A stretch of 64,000 bases of DNA from Anastatus disparis (GCA_017163975.1 JAFFSR010000090.1:565501-629500), one strand, 5' to 3'; positions 38,201-49,915 are shown, counted from the stretch's first letter. The notes: generated by a model from the sequence alone, not told the origin. Program-made: numbers and translations.

Positions 38201-39786
38201 ATTCCCTTAACGCTTTTTTCTGGAATTAAATTTTCAATTCAGTCAGACTTTTTATTCTTTGCATCGGTGTCATTAAAGATTAATGTTTTTTTTTCAAAAT
38301 CCTCAAAAAGAGTTGCATGCAGAATTTCGTTATGATTCTAATCATATGAATAAATCTATTTTTTTTTAATGTTAGATTACGGTTGTTTTACTTTAGAAGG
38401 TAGAATTCTATATCAATAAACTTTTTGAATAAAAACAGGATAATAAATATGTACATAGTGAGAAAATAATTTGTAATTTTAACACACATAAGTGTTAGAG
38501 ATGAAATACAAATTTTTTTGTGTTAAAATTAATAAGTACACACATGTTTGTAAAATTTACAAACTCCGAGTGTTAATTCTATAACAATTTTTGTATTAAT
38601 TTTAAAAGTACACATACATTTTTAAATCAAAAAATTTTTTGTGTTGATTTTACAAACATATTTGTAAAATTTTAACACAAAATAAAATTTGACGAATTAC
38701 ACAAAATTTTTTACAGTGTATTATTTTCTTTTACCTTCATTCCTTTTTAACTTTTTTGCTTCATAATACATGTGACGAGTGCACTGGAAGTATTTTGCAA
38801 ACATTGTAAATTGCCATTCATCTAGTAATACGGTCAATAATAATATTTTTTCATTCATATCAAATACTGAATTGTATCGATCTTGGATGGATTTTATCAT
38901 ACTTTCAAACCATGTGTTTTTATTAAATATACTTTCAAGATTCTCAAATTTTGGTAACTGAACATTATATGCTATTTCAAAAGCATTCGATAAATTATTG
39001 ACAATGTTTTCCAATATATTAATACCACATTTTACTGTTTGCTCATCATTATTCTTACTTCTCTTAAAGGTTGGCATGCCTAACACGTCCAGCATCTGAT
39101 CAACTGTTCGTTTTCCTTGACTCTGTGATAAATACTCTGAGTTCTCACTATTTTGAGTTAGAGTATTACTTGTGCTTGAACCCTCTTGAATATTTTCAGT
39201 AATCAAAGTTTCAGCAAGTGTTTTATTATATTCAGATAAATCTGATTTTACCACCGCATAACATCTAGAGCATAATTTATGATTAATGTTTAATTTTATT
39301 TTGTGAACTTCATTCAAATAATTAACAATATTTTGATCTATTCCAATCAAATTTTTGTCTACGTTCTGTCGATGTTTTACAAATGGATCAGCACAGAATA
39401 TATTAAGACTTAAAGGATCGCTAACTTTCTTTCTAAGATAAATATTACAAGATTTACACAATTTATTTCCTGGTGGAACATCAAAACCACATATATCTTT
39501 TATGTTGATTGAATATTGTAAATTAACAATCATTAAAGATTTGTTTACTTTTTTTTTTGTGTTTCTGCATTGGATCACAGTAATTTTTCTGATTTATTAT
39601 GTACATGATTAAATATTCAGTGTAGTGAAAAAGGCAAATAAATCCCTCCTCATTCTTAATATTAATTTCTGGCACTCTTAAAGACAATAAAGTTCTTTCA
39701 TTATCATCAAGATCTATTATTTTTTTTCCTTGACTAACGTCACAATTTTTATTGAAAATACTTCCTAGACAACACTGATTTGCCAT
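35236..39786 (-). pseudogene. multi-exon DDE-type transposase, nearly intact
   Basis: Four exons fit canonical splice sites with matching phase: 39786-38735, 37476-36459, 35705-35493 and 35419-35236; introns begin GTAAAA, GTGAGT and GTATGG and end CAG. The N-terminus is cysteine-rich (CDPM, KLCKSCNIYL, LCSRCYAVV). The middle has IRKTYTRITDEVKNEI, IPKKLLLYDLKELY and GTHIICVCSEHQNVKL. Then come DFAENYAF (Asp codon 36734-36736), FSDGAPTQYKNK (Asp 36485-36487), YHEEDFGIK and FATSHGKSTCDSIG (Asp 35606-35608), ending GTRQYHCFEP. These aspartates are candidate catalytic residues. I know similar uncharacterised arthropod and cnidarian proteins but no firm name. Defects: one frame change in a T-run near 39549-39558 and one in-frame TAG at 36797-36799. 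Intron 1 contains a later MITE (38453-38719). Confidence 0.8.
38453..38719. mobile_element. TA-flanked CACTGTAAAAAATT MITE in transposase intron 1
   Basis: Imperfect palindrome rich in TGTGTTAAAATT and ACACACATAAG. The right end on the minus strand reads TACACTGTAAAAAATTTTG just inside the splice donor; the left end is TACATAGTGAGAAAATAATT. Related in style to the larger 59309-60533 element. Confidence 0.55.
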
Positions 39787-40570
39787 AATTTTTCAAAACT
39801 TTAAAACCCATTAATTCATTACTTTGCTTTATCACCTTTTAAAGTTCTAGAAGAAAAAAATAGAAAAAACTATTAGGTTTAATTTATAGAAAGTTAAATT
39901 AATTAGATGTAAAAATAGTTTATAATATTTATAAATTAAAAATTAATATGATTTTCGTTAAAAATATAGATGTATAGAATGCATGCTCATAAAGACATGT
40001 AATTACAAAATTTTAAGGTACGAGTGATTAAACTATTAAATTACTACAATACCTATGCAATAAAAAACTATTAAAAACTCTTCAGTATTAGAAATATACA
40101 ATGTTTACAATAATAGAAATAAATAAAAGTAAACATGTCAGAAGATGTTTTTGCATCAATATAAAATTATAATAAATATTTGAAGTTACAAATTGAATAA
40201 AGAAACGTAGGATTGTATTTAAATGTTTGAAATTTATATTTAAATTCTAAAGGTTAGATATGATCAAAAAATAACAAACTGAATTTATATTATGCTCACC
40301 ACTTATAAATTCTTTAAAAACACATTTACATCAATAACTTTTACAATATATTTTATTTTTTGTTTAAAAGCTATATTTGCGTAAATGTAAAATCAAGTAG
40401 GGGAATTTATTTGTTTAACTACACTTGAAAATGAAAATACGCTGTAATCAAGTAAATATGAGGATGCCTATGCAAGTACAAAAATAACGAGCAATTTTAA
40501 CTTAAACAAATATTATCGCTATACAATGGCAAGTATGGATAAAATCATTAGTGCTTTTAAAAATAACATA

Positions 40571-40826
40571 GGCCCAAATTCATAGTCGTGTCTTGAGTAT
40601 TAAGTATGACTTAAAACTTAAGTATCGTTACTTGAGAATCAGCTGTTACTTTGATTGCGTGCTACATGAAGAGGTTATCACAGTTAGTTATGAAACAAAA
40701 TCAAACAGATAAGCTACTCATCGGTAAAGATGTAACACTCAATTGAAGTAACAGCTGATACTCAAGTAACGATACTTAAGTTTTAAGTCATACTCAATAC
40801 TCAAGACACGACTATGAATTCGGGCC
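40571..40826. mobile_element. hairpin MITE, GGCCCAAATTCATAGTC family, copy B
   Basis: Arms of GTGTCTTGAGTATTAAGTAT and TAAGTATCGTTACTTGAG with the inverse at 40745-40826, around a ~85-base loop. Ends GGCCCAAATTCATAGTCGTG and GGCCCGAATTCATAGTCGTG. Same family as copy A at 32552. Confidence 0.8.
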
Positions 40827-40838
40827 ATATAGACGTAA

Positions 40839-41022
40839 GGCTCGAATTTATAGTAGACACTCAACACTCAGCACTCAACCCTCAGATCTTGAAGTTTCAT
40901 TGTTCCGTGTTTCCTATAAACGTAGACCCACGTTTATAGAGAACACAGAACAATGAAACTTTAAGATCTGAGGGTTGAGAACTGAGTGCTGAGTGTTGAG
41001 TGTCGACTATAAATTCGAACCT
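40839..41022. mobile_element. near-perfect hairpin MITE, copy C
   Basis: A ~184-base hairpin with stem sequence ACACTCAACACTCAGCACTC and CATTGTTCCGTGTTTCCTAT and only a few mismatches; ends GGCTCGAATTTATAGT and AGGTTCGAATTTATAGT. It lies 12 bases after copy B. Confidence 0.85.
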
Positions 41023-42574
41023 AAATAAAAAAGATTGAATGTGCATTCATAGTACTGTAAATAATGAAATGAAACAAGAGCAATCTAGATGGAACATTTT
41101 CAACTTTCTATTGAACACAGACAATGTTAAAGTGTTACCCAGGTTTTCGGACGAAAAATTTAACCCAGAAAAATCCTTCTATAAGCGTCTATCTTTAGTA
41201 TAAGGGTGAAATTAGATGGAAGGGAAAATAGGCTACGGAACGTCATAGTACGTCAATTCCGTATCCTTGTATTCCGTCAAATTTTTTCCCTATATTCTCA
41301 TAGATCGGAATTTAGCTGAAAAACTTCAAAATAACCTACAAATGTGCCCGCAAATTTTAAATTAACAACAAAAATTTGTTTGATTAATTTTTTATTTTAC
41401 TGAAACGTCGATTTTACGATGTAGAATATCTAACAATAACTTAAACATATGATAAGAATTTCAGAAATGATATAAAGAAGAAATTACAATATAGTTTCTA
41501 GCCTTCCTAAACATTCTTGAAGTGTGTTACTCGAAATATTTTTTTTGAAACAAGTTTCTCACAGAATATTTTATTCCTATAATGTAAGTTTTTCACATGC
41601 ATAACGAACATCTCTATTGTATATTTTTTAGTATACAATGAATGTATGAAACCAAAAATTGAAAACATAAAAAGATATTTTTTTGTGCATTAATAAAAAT
41701 AAAATAAATTGATAAAAATGATAAAAAAGCATATTAAAATATAGATAAAATGCTAACTTCCTGTAGTTTATTATGGTCTGATTAACATGTTTTCTTTAAA
41801 TCTGTAGTAGCGCGTGAAAATAATAACAACTTTCATGTCAGTGTTTCAAAAAAGGCAATTTTTCATTATTTATAAAATTTTTTTCCGTCACTTGTATTTT
41901 TTCTAAGGTCGGTGAAAAACTTTCAATCTGAGTTTGGTGTTGAAATATTTTTTAAGACATGTAAAAAAGTATGAGAATTTATTTGGAAAGTCAATTTAGG
42001 ACGATACCCTATGCTCGTATGTATAGAACGCTATACATACGAGCATATAGCATTGTAAATGTCTAAAAAAAGCAATAATTAGATGCACGAAAAATAATTC
42101 GAAAATCAAAAACGGTCCTCTGGAAACGGTTTTATTTCATATATTTATATCAAAACTAAAAATTTATGCAATAAAAAAAAAAGACACCTTATTTTGAGCT
42201 TTAGGGGTTCAAAAATGGCCAAAAACGCATTTTTTACGAATTTTGTGAACTTCAACCTTCAATAACTCCATCAATTTTTAATGTTTTTAAACGTTCAAAG
42301 TGTTAAATTGAAAGCCTTTTCAAGAGGTTTCGAACGCCGTTTGCCGATTGTAAAAATATTGAAAATTCGTGATGTTATGGAAGGATGAAAAGTTGAAAAA
42401 AGTCAAAAAAACGCCCGTTGTTTTTAAGGTTATGTAGCAAAGCCCTTTCCATAAATCCAAATGTGCTAATGATTTCTAAAAAGTTTAGTTCAAAACGAAG
42501 AAAACGACGTATTGTAAGTTCATTTTGGTGCAATATTGGATTAATGAGGAGTATTCGAAAACTAGCGAAAAACA

Positions 42575-43663
42575 GCCAAATAATATTAAAAATAAAAAAT
42601 AAACTTTTTAATGTACTACGTTTTTATAATGAACCAAAAAGTATAAAATAATGTGTAATAAAATGAATAATGATTTGAAATAAAAAACGTGGGGCGCATG
42701 TTTATTATTATGTATTGTATGCGCCCCACGTTTTTTTTATTTCAAATCATTATTCATTTTATTACACATTATTTTATACTTTTTGGTTCATTATAAAAAC
42801 GTAGTACATTAAAAAGTTTTTTTTTTATTTTTAATATTATTTTATATTTTTTAGTTCAATTTTGGTATTATTATTATTATTAATATTATTTATCGTGTTG
42901 TCCAACAGTGCATATTATATAGCATATATATTGTTGTCAAGGGACTAAAACGTGTTTCATCTATTTTTTTTAGAGAACATATAATCGCATGGTGAGTTTC
43001 CCGCCATTTTGACGATAATGACGCCATTAGAAATTCAACCAAGATTTATTGTTTTATGCATTGTTAGACCATAAAATGAATAAAATACAGTCTCAAATTT
43101 TATATGTAGAATACAAAATGCTGTAATTTATGTCTAATTGCAATATATGACAAGTTAAAGAATTTTAAAAATTTTCGAAGATGGTTAGACACTAATGTTA
43201 AAAGTATATCTATATATAAAATCTTCTAATCTTCAATTTTGCCAATATCTCCGTACATAATTAAATATATTAATATATTTTTCGGTGGGAATATATATTT
43301 TTAATTATATTATCCAACAATGCGTGCAATAATATAATATTGAATATATTAATATATTAATATATCAAAAAAGGATTTTAAAAATTTTCGAAGATGTTTA
43401 GACACTAATGTTAAAAGTGTATCTATATATAAAATCTTCAAATCTTTAATTTTGCCAACATCTCCGTATATGATTGAATATATTAATATATTGTTTGGTA
43501 GATATATATATTTTTTTATAATATTGCATTGTCATCCAGTTCTGAGCTATATTTAAAATTTCAAGTCTCTAGCTCATCGGGAAGTTAGTTTACAATCGGT
43601 TGCAAAATTTGTACCGAACAGACAGACAGACAGACACCAAAGCGAGTTAATAAAAACGTAGTA
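42575..43663. mobile_element. composite insertion in the right TIR of the nested transposon
   Basis: Splits the right arm between AAACAGCCA and AAAAAGGGCCC, which adjoin in the left arm. Ends CTTTTTAATGTACTACGTTT and (other strand) CTTTTTATTACTACGTTT. The first part (42580-42840) is an almost perfect ~125-bp-stem hairpin centred near 42700 with loop-side GGGGCGCATG/CATGCGCCCC-like GC-rich blocks. The second part has a 140-bp direct duplication (about 43158-43290 and 43373-43515; TTCGAAGATG, TAGACACTAATGTTAAAAGT) and a GACAGACAGACAGACA motif near its end. Confidence 0.75.
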
Positions 43664-43835
43664 ATAAAAAGGGCCCATTTTTGGACTTTGTATGGCCATT
43701 TCTCGGCATCTATTGGTTCTAGAAGGCTGAAATTTGGCATGGGTTCCTAAGTTTCATAGTACAAAAAGATGCCATGGTCAATGGAAAATTCTGGAGACCC
43801 ACTGCGAACACTTTTTAGAAAAAGTATTAGAATGG

Positions 43836-43838
<3 letters not shown>

Positions 43839-43877
<39 letters not shown>
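43839..43877. repeat. (TA)n at the right end of the nested transposon
   Basis: Counterpart of the TA run at 33009-33071. Confidence 0.95.
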
Positions 43878-43883
<6 letters not shown>

Positions 43884-44949
43884 CATCGAAAAAATGAAAA
43901 ACAGAAAGTAAAATATAATTCCAACCCCTCAGAATATACTGCAACCTGATCATAACGTCAAACAATTGAAGAAATCAGATTGTTCGACAATATTTGAACG
44001 TATTATATTAAAAACCTTGATTAAACTGATACCACCATGACAAGCAGAAAAAATTACACATAAAATCGTTATTTCAGCTCTCAACTTTTAGCACAAACTA
44101 TAAAAAAATCGAGAAAATATCGGTTTTTCTCGATAATCAGGGTTGCAAACTACTTTCTCTTGAAAGTAATAGCACGATTATAACGAACAAAAAACAAATA
44201 CGCAAAAAAAAGTCATTCAAGCTCTTAACTTATAACATAACCTATAAAAAATATGAAAACGTGCAAAAAAGTTGATTTTTTGCAAAAAATATGGGTCAAA
44301 TGCCTTTTATCCTTAAAACTAATAGTACCGTCGTAACGAGGGGAATAAAATACACCAAAAATCTTTGTTTGGATTTTTAGATTGTAACATAACCTATAGG
44401 AAATACGAAAAAAGTGCAAAAATATCGGTTTTTTGAGAAAATCAGGGTGGCGCACCATTTTTTTTTTAGCTAATATAACTATCGTTAATAAGGGGTAAAA
44501 ATATATTTAAAAAATCAATTTCAAATCTGGCAACTTAATAGCGAGGGTGTGAAAATAACGATTTAAATCTTAAATATCAATTTTAAGGTTGATATTTAAG
44601 GTTATGTAATGTGCAAAAATTTTTGGTTAATTGCCATACAATAACCTACTTTTATATATTTTTGCAAGAGTCTTCCATGTAAAGGGACGTCAAAATAAAA
44701 TAAAGTCGAAAAAACACTTATTCTAACTTTACTGCGCATGCCCAAGGGTTAGGGGGCTGAAAATTGGTGTGTGGGAGTTTTTTTTCAACCTCCATCAAAT
44801 GGTACATGAGCCATGAGGATTCTAAGAGGGGGCAATTTCACTATGGTAACCCACCTATAGCCTTTATGAAAAATTACAAAAATAAGTTTTAGTACCTGCA
44901 TTTAATTATTTTCATAAAAATAGGAATAATATTTTTGTTGCATGTCCAC

Positions 44950-45290
44950 CCCTACTGAAAAAAATGACATGAGATCTCACGTGAGATCTCATGTGCGATC
45001 TCACACAAGATCTCGCCTGAGCTCTCATGGTTGAAAATGAAACGAGATCTCATATGAGAACTCACATAAGATCTCATGTGCCGCGATATTTTATTTTACC
45101 TGATACCCGATCTCACATGAGATCTCACCTGAGATCTCGTGTACAAAAAATTAATTTTTCTCGATACCCGATCTCATATGACATCTCACCTGAGATCTCG
45201 TGTGCAAAAAAATTAACTTTTCCCGATACCCGATCTCACATGAGATCTCACGAGAGATCTCACATACAAAAAAAATTTTATTTTCTCCTA
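44950..45290. mobile_element. GAGATCTCAYRTGAGATC palindrome-array element
   Basis: Starts CCCTACTGAAAA and consists of GAGATCTCACGTGAGATCTC-type units plus a ~60-base higher-order repeat containing CGATACCCGATCTCACATGA (three copies at about 45100-45260). A 90-codon ORF over it is a repeat artefact. The right terminus is not clear. Confidence 0.75.
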
Positions 45291-45299
45291 CACTTATAG

Positions 45300-46272
45300 C
45301 TGTAATCAATGTCAACGATATCAAATCTGAAATTTGATCTATAATTCAATTAATTTTTATATATTCTAACATTACGATTAAATGATTCTACTCTACATCT
45401 ATAAAACAATCGCTATCTAAAGCATGCTATTATGGATTATGGTTTGAAACTATATTCGAGCATAATTATACTTGGCAACTGAATAGTAATAAAAACAAAC
45501 ATATTTTTTACGAAGATTTAGACGATATTCAGAAGTAATAGTTAAGAAACTAGTCACTACTATTATGCATATCGCCTTTTACATTCGAAAAGGCCATCAC
45601 TTTTCAGTGAAGTCTCGAGCGATGCCGTTCGTATACAAAGGTTTGTGCAGAATTAGTGCATTCCCAAATTGAGTTACTTATTTCATATCACAGACGATAT
45701 TATGTATACGAGGCTCGGGGTCAGTCTACTGATTAATGACAGTTTTTCTAATCATTAGGTAGTGTCGTTCTATGACGCACGCTGCATCTGGTTCAGATTT
45801 ACGGCATAACGCATCTTACCAATTGCTACACAATTTGCATGTCGCCGTAAAAACAGTTGCAGCTTTATTTATGTCTTAGAACATTATGACAATCTTCAAT
45901 GAACTGACAGTGACTTAGTACTTGATATTTTTTTTTATCACACTGATAAATTATTTTTATATATTATTTACAATTGTATCATATAGATTTAAATAATATA
46001 GGTCTTTATAACTCAAGAATTATTGATTTTACTTTTATTTTAAAGTATTATCGCAATCTTATTGCTTGTTTTCCTAATTCAGTCGTGAATCTAACGTTAT
46101 CTAAAAAATTTTTAAATCGTGCTTGAATGCAATTTTAAACGATGATATATAATCATATTCATACAGACTATTCACATAGTTTTCATAATAAGAATTATAT
46201 TTGTATGCAATGTAAGTCTAAACGTTAAAAGTAAGGTAATACACATATTTTATTATTATACTATTCGGCATG
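45300..46272. other. spacer without recognised gene
   Basis: Less repetitive than its surroundings. The part at 45540-45880 has higher GC and could be host regulatory or UTR sequence, but no motif supports a specific call. Confidence 0.35.
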
Positions 46273-46276
46273 TTAA

Positions 46277-46524
46277 AGGTCAGTTTTAGACGAGGTTTTA
46301 GACATTTTTTACTGATCGAAAGTAGTGAAAGAAATAATTTCGTTTATTTTTAATAAAAATATATATCAGAATTGCTTTCCTTGTAAATATCTATTCATTT
46401 TAACAAATGAAAAACGGAAGCGTATAAATTTATTAAAATTCAAAGAACAAGCTAAAAATATAAATAAAAACTAAATATCTTTTTTAGCTATTTTCGATCG
46501 GTAAAGTTAGTCGAAAGCTGATCC
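46277..46524. mobile_element. diverged TTAA-flanked MITE
   Basis: TTAA at 46273-46276 and 46525-46528; ends AGGTCAGTTTTAGACGAG and (other strand) GGATCAGCTTTCGACTAA, with a second inverted pair ACTGATCGAAA / TTTCGATCGGT. Confidence 0.5.
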
Positions 46525-47899
46525 TTAATTGGAAAATGACGCCATGAAATACAATGCAAATTAAATGAAGTAGCCAAAATAAGAACTACTGACCCCGGGC
46601 AAGATGCACAGGGTCTTATGGCTCCACTAAATTTATCGATTATGATAATGTTCTAGTGTTCGAATACCTATTTATAATATTAGTGTAATTAAATACATTA
46701 AGGACATGATGAAGCTTCCCCGTTTGATAATATTTCTGATCCAAGTTTATGAGTAAATGGTGTATTTAATCGCGTTTTTTCACTTCAAGAAAAAAATTAG
46801 TAGGATTCAACTTCAGTTCGGACAACTTAAGAAATCCACCAAAATCTTATACTGAAAAAGGGCAATTTACGAGTTACGCATGCAATTATTTTATACAATA
46901 GTAATTGTGCACCGAAAAAAAAACAATATTTTTTACGAATTATTAAAAGATTTTATTTATTATAATATAATAAAATAAAATTTTATTAAATTAAGCACAT
47001 AAGATTGTGCACCCTGCTTGAATAAAATTATACAGATGATTATTGTGCACAAGATCGAATATTAAAAAAAATAAGATTATTATTGTGCGCAAGAACAAAT
47101 ATTTAAAAAAAAAATAAGTTTATAAGTTGTACACTAAAGATTATTCACAATTCTACACATTATTATTATACACAACATCATTTGTTTGTTAATACTCAAA
47201 ATGATACTCAACTCGACTCAGGCTCGTCGAGTCGAGTCGAGTATTATCTCGAACTTTTCGAGCTACTTGTATTTATCGAGTTTCTCGAAATAATATGAAC
47301 CACTCGAATATTTGAGTTACTTAAATGACTCAAGTTACTCGAATGACTCAAGTCACTTAAATGACTCCAGTTACTAGAGTAACTTGAATTACTCGATCAT
47401 ATTATCCTATCTTAATAAGTTCTCATTCATACAAGATATATTACATTACTCTACCAGTGAACAAAATAGCTCATTCCCTCACGAGTTGTTTTGTCACTCG
47501 AGCGTAGCTCGAGTTAATGATGACCTCGACTACTTCATGCCCAGGCAAAATGGATAGTCTTATTTTCACATATCCATTTTAATGTCATCATATATTACCA
47601 TTGTGACCTTTATGTTTCATTAATAAATTTCTATTTAATGAGGCTGTATCGCTTCTTGTATGAAAAATTAATACGTTAACCACGGAGGTAAATCTTTCTT
47701 TGCCTCGGGAAAAATTCACCTATTCTACTTCTTTGGTTAACAATGTACTATTTTGACATTCAGGGCGTGAAATTCAATTATTGATTTCTATTTTTAGCAG
47801 CTAAAATAGCCCTTTTTTACCCGAGGGCTAAAAGTAGTTTTCTGATAACTTCTTTTACCCTGTTTCTAATAGGAAATTTAGTTTTTGTATCTTAGAGCT

Positions 47900-48510
47900 A
47901 TACTGAATGGTGGATAAGTCAATGTATAAATTGAGTAGTGCGTACACAGTTTAATGAATTCATGGGTGGACTTACAAGGTGATGAAATGACGGCTCATGG
48001 TTCGGTGGGCAAATCGATAAATGTGACGATGAATTGATGGGCGGATAAATAATTATGTTGATGGGTTGATGGACAGATAGATGAATTTGTTAATGAGCGG
48101 ATAAATGAATTTGTTGATGAGCGGATAAATGAATTTTTCGATAGGATAATGGGCCAACGGGTGGGTAGATGAATTTGTTGATAAGTGGATAGATTACTTT
48201 TCCGGTGGGTTGATGGAGCGATGGGTCAATGGATTGATAGATCGATAGATCGATAGTTTAATGGATTAATAGGTCAGTAGTTCAACAGGTCGATGAGCAA
48301 ATAGGTCCATGGATCGAGGGGTTCATGTGTCGATGGATTAATTAGTCAATAAATCTAGAGGTTAATAGGTTTATGGTTCAATAAGTTGGTGGGTACATAA
48401 GTAGATGGGTCGATGAGTACGTGGATCGGCAGAATGATGGGTCAATGGATTCATGAACCGATGTGTAATCAGGTTCGATGAGATAATCTGTCGATGGGCT
48501 GATGGGTTCA
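47900..48510. repeat. degenerate GATGGGTYGATGAAT satellite, left arm
   Basis: Imperfect repeats of GATGGGTCGATG, GATAAATGAATTTGTTGATG and similar. Pairs with the inverse at 54790-55340. Confidence 0.85.
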
Positions 48511-48526
48511 TGGTCCATTTCCTTAA

Positions 48527-48677
48527 CCTTTAGGGGACGGGAAAGCCATTATAGTGGCTCGACCATTGATAGACACTTTACATATGAATATTTCCCAATA
48601 TTAGAGACACATATTATGTGTTTTATTATAGAAAATACTGAGAAATTGAAAATTCCAAATTCCCCGTCCTCTAAAGG
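48527..48677. mobile_element. TTAA-flanked MITE, CCTTTAGGGGACGGGAAA ends
   Basis: TTAA at 48523-48526 and 48678-48681; TIRs CCTTTAGGGGACGGGAA and CCTTTAGAGGACGGGGAA around a 110-base loop. Confidence 0.75.
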
Positions 48678-48807
48678 TTAATTTTAGATTTTTAAGATAT
48701 TGCTTTCTCATAGAGAAAGCATTGTATCGATAAAAAAAATTTTTTTCTATTTTTTCATTAATTCGTACACATTTAGACTCAGGGAGTCGAAAAAAGTGGT
48801 TTCCAGA

Positions 48808-48840
48808 AAATGTCTGTATGTGTGTGTGTGTGTGTGTGTG
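48808..48840. repeat. (TG)n microsatellite
   Basis: TGTATG then about eleven TG units. Confidence 0.9.
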
Positions 48841-48849
48841 ATTTCAGTA

Positions 48850-49915
48850 CGCCAAAAATATCTCGAGAACTACTCAATGGATTTGCTTCAAATTTTGCAT
48901 GCAATTTATTTTTTTGTCTAACTGGGGGGGAAGCTACTGAAAATTGATCTTCTTAACTCAGTTTTTTTTTAGAACCATTTTAAGAATTTTAAAAAAATTT
49001 TGATTTTTCATTTTTTTGGTATTTTAGGTAAACTACTCATAGAATTTTCTTAAAAATTTGTATGGACATTATTTGCGACTGCCAATAGAAGAAAAACTTT
49101 TACTAACTAATTTTCTTAGCGCACTTTTAATTTTAGAGCAATTTGAAAATTTTGAAAAAAAATTTTTTTTCCATTTTTCTTTTATTTTATGAAAACCATT
49201 CGATAGATTTGCTCCAAAATTTGTATTCAAGTTATTCGTTATTGTCTGAGGAAAATTAGCTTTGGAAAACTCATTTCTTTAGTGCAGTTTTAATTTTAGA
49301 GCATTTAGAAAAAATGTTTATTTTTCATTTTTTTTATATTACACAAAAACCATTCGTTAGATTTGCTCTAAAATCATTATGCAAATTATTCGTTATTGCC
49401 TTAATAAAACAAGCTTTTCTCAGCGCAGTTTTAATTTAAGAGAATTTAAAAAATTTTTATTTTAAATTTTTCATTTTTTTTGGGTCTTACGTAAACTACT
49501 CTAAGAATTTGTTTAAAAATTTGTAAAGTAATTATTTGCTACTGTTAAAATAATAAAAACATTTGAAAACTGATTTTCTTAGCGCACTTTTAATTTTAGA
49601 CCATTTTTAAAATTTGTTAAAAAATTTTTATTTTTAATTTTTTTAATATTTTACGAAAACCATTTGATAGATTTGCTCCAAAATTTGTATGCAAGTTATT
49701 TTCTACTGTCTGAAAAAAATAAGCTTTGGAAAACTAATTTTCTCAGTGTAGTTTTAATTTAAGAACATTTTGAAAATTTTCATAAAAATTTTTTTTTTAC
49801 TTTTTTTGTATTTTACGTAAACTAATCGAAGAATTTGCTTAAAAATTTGTCTGTAATTTATTTTTGACTGCCAAAAGAAGAAAAACTTTTGAAAACTACA
49901 AAATATTTATTAAAT
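48850..49915. repeat. ~160-bp tandem array, seven diverged units
   Basis: A recurring motif (ACTACTCAATGGATTTGCTT, ACTACTCATAGAATTTTCTT, AACCATTCGATAGATTTGCT and so on) recurs near 48868, 49029, 49194, 49345, 49494, 49658 and 49817, spacing about 149-165. Each unit also has TTTTAATTTTAGAGCATTT and TCTTAGCGCA. Two subtypes are visible, ACTACTC... and AACCATTCG..., in mixed order. Confidence 0.8.

Larger units (their letters stand above)
33072..43838. mobile_element. 10.8-kb transposon with ~1.6-kb TIRs and its transposase gene
   Basis: Left arm 33072-34688 and right arm about 41362-43838 are inverted copies with very high identity; ends GAGCCATTCTAATACTTTTT, flanked by (TA)n on both sides. 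The right arm is split by a ~1.09-kb insertion (42575-43663), and the left arm carries a SINE (34211-34433) absent from the right arm. The loop holds a multi-exon transposase gene on the minus strand (39786-35236). Each arm contains a perfect 13-bp stem hairpin, TCGTATGTATAG/CTATACATACGA (33781-33810 and its mirror near 42013-42045). A Sola-type identity is a guess from the DDD-like residues and long TIRs. Confidence 0.85.
27167..44862. mobile_element. 17.7-kb inverted-repeat element carrying a DDE/SWIM transposase
   Basis: Arms at 27167-27836 and about 44195-44862 are long inverted copies (GGCTGTAGGCGGGTTACCAT versus GGCTATAGGTGGGTTACCAT; shared TACATGGAAGACTCTTGC, GGTGCGCCACCCTAATTTTC and TAGGTTATGTTATAAG). 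TTTATGAA abuts the right end (44863-44870) and lies 6 bases outside the left end (27153-27160), possibly an 8-bp target duplication with an end shift. Inside lie the transposase pseudogene at 28320-30443, an AGCTAA element, fold-back MITEs and a whole nested transposon (33072-43838), which accounts for most of the length. Confidence 0.75.
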
